NCBI GenBank assembly: GCA_038329865.1
Contig: JBBQNK010000024.1
Coordinates: forward strand, 1-64,000
Length of the DNA: 64,000 nt
Source of the DNA: JANMES01 sp038329865
GTDB taxonomy: Bacteria > Planctomycetota > Phycisphaerae > Tepidisphaerales > Tepidisphaeraceae
Reading direction: 5' to 3'
Under the pieces are notes generated by a model that worked only from the letters and a program-made list of their open reading frames with translations, made no database searches and was not told the DNA's origin. This document shows, piece after piece, positions 16,114-23,679 of the stretch (position 1 is its first letter; every line of letters begins with the position of its first letter). The position numbers were made by a program, and so were the translations under genes.

Positions 16114-16122
16114 TGGTATAAT
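16114..16122 (+). promoter_or_regulatory. Extended -10 promoter of RNase P RNA
   Basis: TGGTATAAT is an extended -10 (TG-n-TATAAT). It ends 8 nt before the predicted 5' end of the RNA at 16131. No clear -35 is visible, which is usual for extended -10 promoters. Confidence 0.7.
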
Positions 16123-16311
16123 CCTTTGTTCGCGGCAGCAGTGGCGATCGCGCCCCGAGGGAAACCAAGGGGTGAGGAAAGTCCGAACTGCCGGAGGCGA
16201 AAGCCTCCGATGGGCAGAGTGCTGGTTAACGACCAGGCGGCGAAGCGACGCGAAAGCAAAGCGAAGCCGACGGAAAGTGCATCAGAAAAGAAACCGCCCG
16301 GGGGAAATGCA

Positions 16312-16378
16312 GAAGTCAGAATGCTGAATGCAGAATTGAATTCACTTCTGCATTCTGACTTCTGCATTCTGCATTTCC
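16312..16378. repeat. 7-mer-arm hairpin forming P12 of RNase P RNA (AATGCAG unit)
   Basis: The left arm has AATGCAG, AAGTCAG, AATGCTG and AATGCAG; the right arm carries the reverse complements. The outer bases GGAAATGC and GCATTTCC extend the normal P12 stem. It lies exactly between AAACCGCC and GGTAAGGGTGAAA, the place of P12 in type A RNAs. Confidence 0.93.
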
Positions 16379-16579
16379 TCCGGGTAAGGGTGAAATGGTG
16401 CGGTAAGAGCGCACCGCGTCGGTGGTGACATCGACGGCAAGGCAAACCCCACTCGCAGCAAGACCAAATATGCGGAGAGTCGCGCCCACGACGCAATATT
16501 CGCTCGCAAGAGCGAATCTATCCGCGGGTAGGTTGCTTGAGGTCGCGAATAATCGCGATCCCAGAGAAATGGTCGCCTG

Positions 16580-16643
16580 TCCTGAGCGAGCGTAGCGAGC
16601 CGAATGGCCCGAACCCTTCGACCCGCTTCGCTCGCTCAGGATA
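16580..16643. repeat. Dispersed inverted repeat in the P19 position of RNase P RNA
   Basis: CCTGAGCGAGCG and CGCTCGCTCAGG pair, with CGAA/TTCG nearer the loop. The hairpin lies between the 3' strands of P2 and P4, where P19 occurs in other bacteria. Confidence 0.85.
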
Positions 16644-16771
16644 AACAGAACTCGGCTTACACGCTGCCGCGAAAAACACGATCGGCGACGGTTCCAATCA
16701 AGGGGCCGTCGCCGTATCTATTTTATAATTTGAAATTAAACCGGCCGCCCCGCTTCAGCGGGTCGAAGCGA

Positions 16772-16987
16772 TCAGCCGAACGTATCGATCTGCCCGCCCA
16801 GCCCCGTTGCTGCCGCGACCAGTGCATCGCCAGAAGATTGAATCGCGTTCCCCGCCGCCTCGATCATCGCAACTGCCGCGGCGCCGTTTTGGCGTTGCGC
16901 GTCGAGCATCTTTTTCGCCACGGCAATCTGCACGCTGCCGACCAGGCTCGCATGCTGCATGTTGGTGATGCTTGAGGTAAGATCCAT
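16772..16987 (-). CDS. Small YjfB-like (putative motility protein) family member
   Basis: The 71-residue product starts MDLTSSITNMQHASLVGSVQ and continues with IAVAKKMLDAQRQNGAAAV. This matches the YjfB / putative motility protein family in length, in the heptad-like helix and in the KK.LD.Q...A core. The family's function is poorly known; it is named for flagellar-regulon membership in Bacillus. The start at 16987 has GGAG close upstream. It lies between RNase P RNA and the divergent lexA, with no flagellar genes in the window. Confidence 0.75.
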   Translation of the reverse strand: MDLTSSITNMQHASLVGSVQIAVAKKMLDAQRQNGAAAVAMIEAAGNAIQSSGDALVAAATGLGGQIDTFG

Positions 16988-17081
16988 TCTCCATCACTAT
17001 CGGCCGATCAGCGGGCGAAGCTTCGATTTCGCCGTTTTCGCCCGATAAAACATCGGCCGAACGAATTTTCTATTTTACTCC

Positions 17082-17110
17082 TTGACGTTACCGCATGGTT
17101 AGGGTAATGT
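17082..17110 (+). promoter_or_regulatory. Probable lexA promoter with an overlapping inverted repeat
   Basis: TTGACG (17082-17087) and TAATGT (17105-17110) are 17 nt apart. TTACC (17089-17093) and GGTAA (17103-17107) form an inverted repeat with a 9-base gap that covers the spacer and the -10. LexA usually represses its own promoter through such a site, so this is the candidate operator. Confidence 0.5.
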
Positions 17111-17225
17111 TCCTTTTAACAACATCCAAACGGTCCGTGCCGGGTTGTAGTTCAGGGGTGGCAACCCGGCATTTCTCCAGTACTTGGCTGGTCGGATTGA
17201 ATGGAACGATTGAAAGGAACCGTCT

Positions 17226-17837
17226 ATGAATCTCACGCCACGCCAGTTGGATGTGGTCGTCGCCATCCGCAATTACCGCCATATTAATGGCTACGCTCCG
17301 ACCATGCAGGAACTCGCCGACCAGCTCGGCACGAGCAAGGTCACGATTTTCGAGCACATCGGCGCTCTGGAAAAGAAGCGCGTCATCCGTCGCGATAAGC
17401 ACAAGGCCCGCTCGCTGGAAATTATCTCCGAGGAGTTGCTGCCGGACGAAAATCGCAGCACCAAGCTGCCGCTGCTCGGCAACATCGCTGCCGGCTCGCC
17501 GATTGAAGCCGTGGAAAACCGCGAGGAGCTCGACCTGGAAAAACTCTTCTCCTCCCGCCAGGGCGTGTACGTCCTGCGCGTGCGCGGCGAGAGCATGATC
17601 GACGACCATCTTTGCGACGGCGACTACGTGGTGATCGAACGCCGCGAGACCGCCAAGAACGGCGAGCAAGTCGTCGCCCTTCTCGATTCCGGCGAAGCGA
17701 CGCTCAAGCGCTTCTACAAGGAAGGCAGCAAGATCCGCCTTCAGCCGGCCAATCGCTCAATGGAGCCTCGCGTGGTTTCGGCCGATCAGTGCAAGGTTCA
17801 GGGCGTGGTGATCGGCGTGCTGCGAAGCTACAACTGA
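17226..17837 (+). CDS. lexA: LexA repressor
   Basis: The 203-residue protein is the SOS repressor. The N-terminal winged helix-turn-helix (about 1-70) contains YAPTMQELADQLGTSKVTIF. LGNIAAGSPIEA near residue 90 has the Ala-Gly cleavage site. VRGESMIDDHLCDGDYVV carries the catalytic serine, and EQVVALLDSGEATLKRFYKE the catalytic lysine. When RecA filaments form, LexA cleaves itself and SOS genes are induced. It stands alone, ends in a strong terminator, and has an inverted repeat in its promoter that may be its own operator. Confidence 0.97.
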   Translation: MNLTPRQLDVVVAIRNYRHINGYAPTMQELADQLGTSKVTIFEHIGALEKKRVIRRDKHKARSLEIISEELLPDENRSTKLPLLGNIAAGSPIEAVENREELDLEKLFSSRQGVYVLRVRGESMIDDHLCDGDYVVIERRETAKNGEQVVALLDSGEATLKRFYKEGSKIRLQPANRSMEPRVVSADQCKVQGVVIGVLRSYN

Positions 17838-17861
17838 TCGACAAAGTCGGCGCTATAAAAT

Positions 17862-17933
17862 AAGCCGGCGTGCCTGATTCATTGGGGCTTTGGTTGAATC
17901 CATGCCTCCTGAATCGAGCACGCCGGCTTTTTT
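17862..17933 (+). terminator. Rho-independent terminator of lexA
   Basis: GCCGGCGTGC (17864-17873) pairs with GCACGCCGGC (17918-17927) and six T follow. Inside the 44-nt loop a second pairing (GATTCA with TGAATC) stacks on the main stem. Confidence 0.85.
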
Positions 17934-18001
17934 CGTACCACGAAGAACGGGCTGAACTCGAAAAACCGCTCGCGGTCAGCCGTGCAAGCTTCTTCGCGGA
18001 A

Positions 18002-20368
18002 TTACTTCGTTGATGTGGCGGGCTTGGTGGCCGCATCGGGCTTCGTCGCGGGCTTGGATGCCGGCGGCGGCGTTCCAACAACCTTCGGCGGAACGGTCGC
18101 GACGGGCTTGCCTGCGTTGCCGGCGAACAGCACGATGTCACGCATCAAATTCGTCGCCGACTCAGGGGAATAACCTGTGATCCCGTCGATCGATTCGCCG
18201 ACCAATCCGCCGCTCAAATCTTCGCGACTGAAAATCACCGCCAGGCGATTATCAATCGTAATCCCGCGCAACAGCGGCGTGGTCTGGCCGCGCGGCACTT
18301 TGCCGCGGGCGAACGACCGGAATGAAACGTCTCCGATCGGTGATCCATTGGCACTGAACAACGCGTGAGTCACCGGAAGTGCATCAGACAGTTGCGAGGC
18401 ATCCTTGCCGAAGATGGTGTTGAGGGCCTCCTCGGCACTGGCGGAGAAATCGGAATCGCCGCCCGCCGCGTCGATCACGAGTGTGCCGCCGGCTGTTACA
18501 AAATCCTTCAGGACTTTTTCCTGTTCCTTGTTCAACTTCAGCTTACCGGTGCCGGTGAGGTGCGCGATCTTGTAACCTTCGAGCGCTTTGTCGGTCGGCT
18601 TGACCAGGTCGGCCTGCACATCAGTCCCGTTATCATTGTGTAACACCGCACCGAGTCGCTTCCACCCACCCGGCTCGGGATCGGAATTGTCGCCGATGTC
18701 GAGGCGCGCGACCTTGATCGTTTTAGAGACGCTGGCGGAATTTTTATTCACGATATATGTCGAACCCTTGAACCGAAGGTCCTTCCCTTCGACGGCGTAG
18801 AGGAAGATGTCGCTCATCAACTGGAACTGGTCTTCCTTGGCCTTGTCGTCCTGGAGCTGCCACGCCTTGCCGGGATCGCCCGAAGGGATCAGCAGCATCA
18901 GCTCGCGCACGCCATTGGTAAGGCCGAGGACATCGGGCTTGTTCTTCCAGTTCTTCGCAAGGAACTGCTGGCGGGTGTAAATCGGATGCGTCGGCTGGAG
19001 GACCTTGAACTCGCCGGCGTTCTTGAACAGCTTAAGACCCAACGCTTTGAAGCTCTTGGTGAAATTCGGATCCGCACAGTCGGCGTGCCCGAGAATCAGG
19101 CCACCTTCTTCAACAAACTGCTTAAGCTTGGCTTCTTCCGCAGGTGTGAAATTCAATGCCTCATTGCCGGCGATGTAGAGGATTTGCGAATCATGAAAAT
19201 CGTTGACTTCGACGCCGAGGTTGACGATCTGCCAGTTGAGATCGCGTTCCATCTGCTTGGCGACGTACTTGACGGCGTTGGCGGCGTCGCGTGGGCGCTG
19301 GTTCCAATGCGCTTCCTTGCCGTTGATGGAGTATTCGAGCTTGTTCATCACGACCGGCGCACGGCCGCGTGAGAGGAACAGAATGCCGAAGCACGTCGCC
19401 GGCACGGGTCCGCCGAATCCGCCCCAGCTGCCTTCAGCGCTCTGGGTGGCGACAAAGAAGTCGGAGCCGGTCTTGAACCAATCGAGCGTGCCGAAATACT
19501 TGTATCCGCTAGCCACGCCGATTCGCTCGATACCGTACAGGCCATACGAATTAACATGATGGGCTTTCAGTTCGGTCTCGAGATTTTTCTGCATCCACTT
19601 CATGCCCTTGTCGATCGGAATGTTGCTGATGTTGCCGGTGCACTTAATTCCGTCCATCGATCGCAGGTAATCCTGCGTGATGAAGAGCGTGGCGATACCG
19701 GCCGCGGTCATGGCGACAGACGAGCCTTTGACATTGCCTTTCATGTACGACCAGCCGCCGTCAAACTCCTGGTTTTTCTTCCATGCGTCTTCGACGGCTT
19801 CCCAATACGCATCTGGAACTTCCAGACCCGCGCGCTCAAGGCCCCACATCCCCAGCACGCCGTACTGGCTGCAGCTATGGTCGTAAGTTGTCTGGTCGGT
19901 GGTCACGTAGTGATACAGACCGCGGAATACCTGTGGATTGTTGGCTTTACGCGCGCACTCAAGAAGCAGCACTGCATCCTTTTTAATTGCGTCACGAACG
20001 GCCTGGTTCTTGTCGTGTTCGATCAGGTTCCAGACCTGTGCCCGAAGACCCAGCGCATAAACGCCTTTCGTGTCGTTCTTCAGCAGCCACTGGATGGCAG
20101 CATTGAGCTTGGGATTGGTTTGCCCCGTCTGGCCGGCAGCGAGCAGCGCGTAAACGGCGATGGCGGTCGGACCGGTTTCCTGGTTCGCCTTAACGCCGCC
20201 GGCCTCCCAGTTGTCGCCCTGCTGGGAATTGTTGACGAACGCAACCGCCTTCTCCAGAGCTGTGTTCACCTGCTCCGGTGTGGCGGCCTTAGTAAGCGGT
20301 GCGGAAAGGCCCGATATCAGACCGACGCACACTCCCCGTAACATCGCATTTCGCCATTTTTGCCGCAT
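18002..20368 (-). CDS. DUF4159 protein with a terpene-cyclase-like alpha-barrel domain
   Basis: A signal peptide (about residues 1-29) is followed by 350 residues of prenyltransferase/squalene-oxidase-like helical repeats: GPTAIAVYALLAAGQ, TYDHSCSQYGVLGMWGLERA and FDGGWSYMKG with QW-like GG.W motifs. From about residue 390 comes a DUF4159 module (ILYIAGNEALNF, FVEEGGLILGHADC), a glutamine-amidotransferase-like fold without a clear catalytic triad. A second, similar module follows (IAHLTGTGKLKLN, FVTAGGTLVIDAAGG). The end is a low-complexity lysine, alanine, proline and threonine tail. Such proteins are common in planctomycetes, often near MoxR clusters. Function is unknown; an envelope role is a guess. 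Confidence 0.85.
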   Translation of the reverse strand: MRQKWRNAMLRGVCVGLISGLSAPLTKAATPEQVNTALEKAVAFVNNSQQGDNWEAGGVKANQETGPTAIAVYALLAAGQTGQTNPKLNAAIQWLLKNDTKGVYALGLRAQVWNLIEHDKNQAVRDAIKKDAVLLLECARKANNPQVFRGLYHYVTTDQTTYDHSCSQYGVLGMWGLERAGLEVPDAYWEAVEDAWKKNQEFDGGWSYMKGNVKGSSVAMTAAGIATLFITQDYLRSMDGIKCTGNISNIPIDKGMKWMQKNLETELKAHHVNSYGLYGIERIGVASGYKYFGTLDWFKTGSDFFVATQSAEGSWGGFGGPVPATCFGILFLSRGRAPVVMNKLEYSINGKEAHWNQRPRDAANAVKYVAKQMERDLNWQIVNLGVEVNDFHDSQILYIAGNEALNFTPAEEAKLKQFVEEGGLILGHADCADPNFTKSFKALGLKLFKNAGEFKVLQPTHPIYTRQQFLAKNWKNKPDVLGLTNGVRELMLLIPSGDPGKAWQLQDDKAKEDQFQLMSDIFLYAVEGKDLRFKGSTYIVNKNSASVSKTIKVARLDIGDNSDPEPGGWKRLGAVLHNDNGTDVQADLVKPTDKALEGYKIAHLTGTGKLKLNKEQEKVLKDFVTAGGTLVIDAAGGDSDFSASAEEALNTIFGKDASQLSDALPVTHALFSANGSPIGDVSFRSFARGKVPRGQTTPLLRGITIDNRLAVIFSREDLSGGLVGESIDGITGYSPESATNLMRDIVLFAGNAGKPVATVPPKVVGTPPPASKPATKPDAATKPATSTK

Positions 20369-20405
20369 GTCGTTAGATCTCCGTGTTCCACTGAGTCCAA
20401 TCCCC

Positions 20406-21596
20406 TTAACGTCCGTCCCACAAATACATCAGCTGCGGCCGCAGCAAGTCATTGAGCGTCGAGGCGTCGATTTTCACACCGTTGTATTCGATGTGGTTTC
20501 CGCCTGTGCTGATCGATTCCCCGCCGCTGGTGCCTATTCCTGATTTCGCGCCGAGCAGGTCTTGCAGCAAACCCGGCATTTCCTTAATCCGCACGACTGT
20601 TGGCTTACTCCCTGTCAAACCAGCACGCGTGGCAGCCACCGCATACGCCTTGTCGGGGTAGTCGATCAGATCGATCAAGCCGGCTTTGAAAGCCTGGTCG
20701 GCCGTGTAGATTTTCCCGTTGGCGACGTCTTCCACCTTCCCCTTCAGCGGATTGGTCGCCGTCGCGCGACCGGCCTTCACCACGCCGCTGAACTGGCCGT
20801 ATGCGTCGTCCACGATCGTCTGCAGATACGCGTTCGCCTCGGGCGTTTCCGGCTTGAACATCGACTCCGCGTTCTTGAACGGCGAGTGCGTGGACTTAAT
20901 CGTCGTTTCTTCAATGCCCCACTTGTCGAACATCCTGGAAACATTAAACCGCTCGAACAACACGCCGATGTTTCCGGTCAGAGTCGTCGGCTCGGCCACG
21001 ATAAAATCGCCAGCGCAGGAGACGTAATACCCGCCGCTGGCTGCGAGGGATTTCTGGGCGATCACCACCGGCATGGTTTTGCCCGGGCGAGATTTGAATC
21101 GGAGGAGGTCGTGGTAAATTTCGTCCGAGGCGGTGACCGATCCGCCGGGTGAATCAATTTCCACCACCAGGGCACGAATCGTCGAATCGTCTTCGACGGA
21201 CTTCAACAGCTTGTGAAACCTTTCGGCCGCCTGCTCCATGATCACGCCGTCGAGCGATACGACGGCAATGCGATTGGTCGGGTCGCCGTTTTCGATCACC
21301 GTTTCCTGCTGCGTATCTCGTCCGCCCTTTAGACCCGCAGAAAAAAGCAGCATGAAATTGAGCAGGATCGAGACGGCCAGGACGACGACGATCAATGTCA
21401 TGAAAATAGCGAACCCAACTCCGCGGCCTCGCGGAGGCGGCATCATGAAACCGGGCTGAGGCATCATCATGGGCATAGGCTGACCGAAATATCCGGGCGG
21501 AGGCGCCATGCCTCCTGGCGACGCGCCGGGAGCGGGCGGAGGCGAAAAGACCCCCCGAGGATCGATTGGCCCTTGCCCGGGCGGCGGCTGTGTCAT
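20406..21596 (-). CDS. sppA: Signal peptide peptidase SppA, short form
   Basis: The start at 21596 is preceded by a good GAGGAG site. A proline-rich cytoplasmic stretch (about 60 residues) leads into one transmembrane helix (VGFAIFMTLIVVVLAVSILL) and then an S49 serine protease domain. The nucleophile lies in LAASGGYYVSCAGD and the oxyanion region in EIDSPGGSV. TTLTGNIGV is also family-typical. SppA degrades cleaved signal peptides in the membrane. A second, longer SppA is encoded at 41581-43422. The proline-rich N-terminus is unusual for the family and may tether partners. Confidence 0.9.
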   Translation of the reverse strand: MTQPPPGQGPIDPRGVFSPPPAPGASPGGMAPPPGYFGQPMPMMMPQPGFMMPPPRGRGVGFAIFMTLIVVVLAVSILLNFMLLFSAGLKGGRDTQQETVIENGDPTNRIAVVSLDGVIMEQAAERFHKLLKSVEDDSTIRALVVEIDSPGGSVTASDEIYHDLLRFKSRPGKTMPVVIAQKSLAASGGYYVSCAGDFIVAEPTTLTGNIGVLFERFNVSRMFDKWGIEETTIKSTHSPFKNAESMFKPETPEANAYLQTIVDDAYGQFSGVVKAGRATATNPLKGKVEDVANGKIYTADQAFKAGLIDLIDYPDKAYAVAATRAGLTGSKPTVVRIKEMPGLLQDLLGAKSGIGTSGGESISTGGNHIEYNGVKIDASTLNDLLRPQLMYLWDGR

Positions 21597-21676
21597 GGGC
21601 TCCTCGCTGGGGTTCCATCGTGCGGAAAATGCACGATCACCAGATGGTAACGGATCGCCGTACAATTGTCACAATT

Positions 21677-22120
21677 TTATCGACGTTTGGACGGTTTTTT
21701 CGGCGTGTAATCGACGGTAACGATCCCCGCCGTTCCACCCCGAACGGCGAACTCCCCAACGATCTGCAACTTCCGCGGCGCAAGCAATGCGATGAGGTCG
21801 TCGGCGATGGTATTCACCACGCCTTCGTAAAAGATGCCCTTGTTTCGGTAAGCCAGGTAGTAAAGCTTCAGGCTCTTCATCTCCACGCACCGCTGATCAG
21901 GCACGTACTCAAGCGTGATCGTCGCAAAATCAGGCTGGCCAGTGACGGGGCACACGCTGGTGAACTCAGGGAAGACGAATTTCACCGAATAATCGCGGCC
22001 GGGGCGCGGGTTCGGGAACGTCTCGAGAATTGTTCGCGGCTGCTCGATCTGTGCATCGGTCAAAATCGATTTGTGGCCGAGATGCGTCAGCGCGGTGAGT
22101 TTCTTCGACGGGTTTTTCAT
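21677..22120 (-). CDS. queF: NADPH-dependent 7-cyano-7-deazaguanine reductase QueF
   Basis: QueF reduces the nitrile preQ0 to preQ1 in queuosine synthesis. This 147-residue protein is the short type. TSVCPVTGQPDFATI contains the nucleophilic cysteine and the nearby aspartate, and CVEMKSLKLYYLAYRN the NADPH-binding segment (E(S/L)K(S/A)(F/L)K type). Its ATG overlaps the stop of the DUF4340 gene by 4 nt (ATGA), so it is translated as the last gene of the gld-like operon, an unexpected partner. No other queuosine genes are in the window. Confidence 0.95.
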   Translation of the reverse strand: MKNPSKKLTALTHLGHKSILTDAQIEQPRTILETFPNPRPGRDYSVKFVFPEFTSVCPVTGQPDFATITLEYVPDQRCVEMKSLKLYYLAYRNKGIFYEGVVNTIADDLIALLAPRKLQIVGEFAVRGGTAGIVTVDYTPKKPSKRR

Positions 22121-23637
22121 GGCTCTACGCCCGGTGATGGCTCAAAAGAAGGACCCATGTCGGCGGGCCGTGGCCTGGCGGAAGGCTTCGTGAAATCCGA
22201 TTGGAGATCTTCCACGATCGAACGCTCGATTTCAAAATGCAGGCCGTTGTAGGTTGCGACCGGCGACGACTTGCCGTCGGCTGGATCGACGATTTGGATA
22301 TCCGTTACTCCCGCGGTCCACACGCCACCGCCGCCGGTATCGAGGTGGACGTTAATTGTCGTGCCCTCTGTCGGGACGGATTCTACGTACTTCTCAGAGT
22401 GCAGCGGGTGAAGCTCGGCGAGAATCCGCTCGACCAATGCATCGTTGGCAGGCCCTGCTTCGCTCATCCAGACCGAAGGCGGCCGCTCGATCGGCATCGT
22501 TGAAGGTTGTGTTGTCGCCGGCTGCGTCGCCGCGGGCTTGGGCGGGCGACGCGTGACCGCATGCGATTCCTTCTCCGCCGGTTTCGTCGTCGGGCGGGTC
22601 GTGGCCGGGTGAGTGATCGTCACTGTCAGTTTGTTGACAGACTTCGGCTCGATGTCGGCCACTGCCTTATCGCGAAACTCGATAGGCTTCTTGTCCAGAA
22701 ATGCCAGCGACTCCTTCGGCAGCTTCACGACCACGTTTGAACCGTTCACCGTGGCGAAGAAATTCTTCTCCAGCAGCGTATCCGGCCGACCAATGCTGAT
22801 CACGATTGGTGCCGGCTGAGTGGTCGGCATCGCGGCGGACATAGAGGTCGGCATCGTCGTCGGCGGAGCTTTCGCGATCGTGATGGTCTTGGCGCCCTCA
22901 GTCAGACCGTACATCGGCGACGACGGGTTGGCGCCGTCGACGAACTCCTCAGAGCGAAGATTGTTGATCGCGACGAGCATGTCCGTGACGGCAGCGCTGT
23001 CGGCGGGCATCGGCTGGGGAGCCGTGACCTGCCACGTCGCACCGTTTTTCACCAATTCCAGTTTCCCGCCGGGACGGTCGATCGACACGTACTTAATCTC
23101 CGGCATGCCGATGCGGACGAGCTTCTTCTGCCGGAAGTCATCGACCGGCCGATCGATCTGCTGCTCCAACCCGGCGGCGACCATGTCGGCCTTCGGGTTG
23201 CCCTTCAACTGCACGTAAAGCAGATCGCCGACGCCCGATCGCTCACCTACATTAAAAGCGGTTGCCTTGCCGTCCCGCGCGGTTAATTCGATCACGTATC
23301 TCGGCGTTTTCAGGCCAGTGCCTTCGCTGACGTCCGCTGAATTGACCGACACGAGGTTGGAAATATCGAGAACCAAAGCCTCCACGATCGCGCTCTCGGC
23401 TGGGCTTTCGATCGGGCGAGTCATCTTCCAATTCATCCCGTCGCGCGCAAAGGCGAACGGCGTTCCGTCGGCCGGTGTGACCGTAATGGTCTGGACGTCG
23501 GCGGCGGCGATTGAAAGCAGTTTCTTGGGCGCGGGCTTTTCGGTCGACGTGTCGACGCCTTTGTCACGCGTCAAAAAAACGTACGCGCCCACCGCGACGA
23601 GCAGCGCGAAGAGAATGGAAGTCGTTTTGAAATTCAT
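22117..23637 (-). CDS. DUF4340 domain protein
   Basis: An N-terminal membrane anchor (ILFALLVAVGAYVFL) precedes a large periplasmic part. The DUF4340 region begins LLSIAAADVQTITVTPADG and has the expected FARDGMNWKMTRPIESPAES segment. A second related stretch occurs at about 190-230 (YVSIDRPGGKLELVKNGATW). The middle carries threonine/proline linkers (TTMPTSMSAAMPTTQP; ATQPATTQPSTMP). DUF4340 genes usually follow GldG-like genes in ABC export operons, as here. It overlaps queF by 4 nt and follows the GldG-like gene by 42 nt. Its own function is unknown. Confidence 0.85.
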   Translation of the reverse strand: MNFKTTSILFALLVAVGAYVFLTRDKGVDTSTEKPAPKKLLSIAAADVQTITVTPADGTPFAFARDGMNWKMTRPIESPAESAIVEALVLDISNLVSVNSADVSEGTGLKTPRYVIELTARDGKATAFNVGERSGVGDLLYVQLKGNPKADMVAAGLEQQIDRPVDDFRQKKLVRIGMPEIKYVSIDRPGGKLELVKNGATWQVTAPQPMPADSAAVTDMLVAINNLRSEEFVDGANPSSPMYGLTEGAKTITIAKAPPTTMPTSMSAAMPTTQPAPIVISIGRPDTLLEKNFFATVNGSNVVVKLPKESLAFLDKKPIEFRDKAVADIEPKSVNKLTVTITHPATTRPTTKPAEKESHAVTRRPPKPAATQPATTQPSTMPIERPPSVWMSEAGPANDALVERILAELHPLHSEKYVESVPTEGTTINVHLDTGGGGVWTAGVTDIQIVDPADGKSSPVATYNGLHFEIERSIVEDLQSDFTKPSARPRPADMGPSFEPSPGVEP

Positions 23638-23679
23638 AACCTGTCAGCTCAACAAGATAACCCAGCCGAGACGGATCGG

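Larger units (their letters stand above)
16131..16675 (+). ncRNA. rnpB: RNase P RNA (type A) with repeat-derived P12 and P19 helices
   Basis: This is the catalytic RNA that matures tRNA 5' ends. P1 pairs CGCGGCAGC (16131-16139) with GCTGCCGCG (16663-16671). P2 pairs GGCGATC with GGTCGCC. P4 contains GAGGAAAGTCCG and its 3' partner CAGAACTCGGCTTA. GGTAAGGGTGAAA, GGTGCGGTAAGAGCGCACC, GGCAAGGCAAACCCCA, AGCAAGACCAAAT and GGTAGGTTGCTTGAG are all in the expected order. At about 545 nt it is long. The excess is two hairpins: one of 7-mer repeats in the P12 position (16312-16378) and one of a dispersed repeat in the P19 position (about 16580-16643). The core looks intact, so it should be functional. 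Confidence 0.95.
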
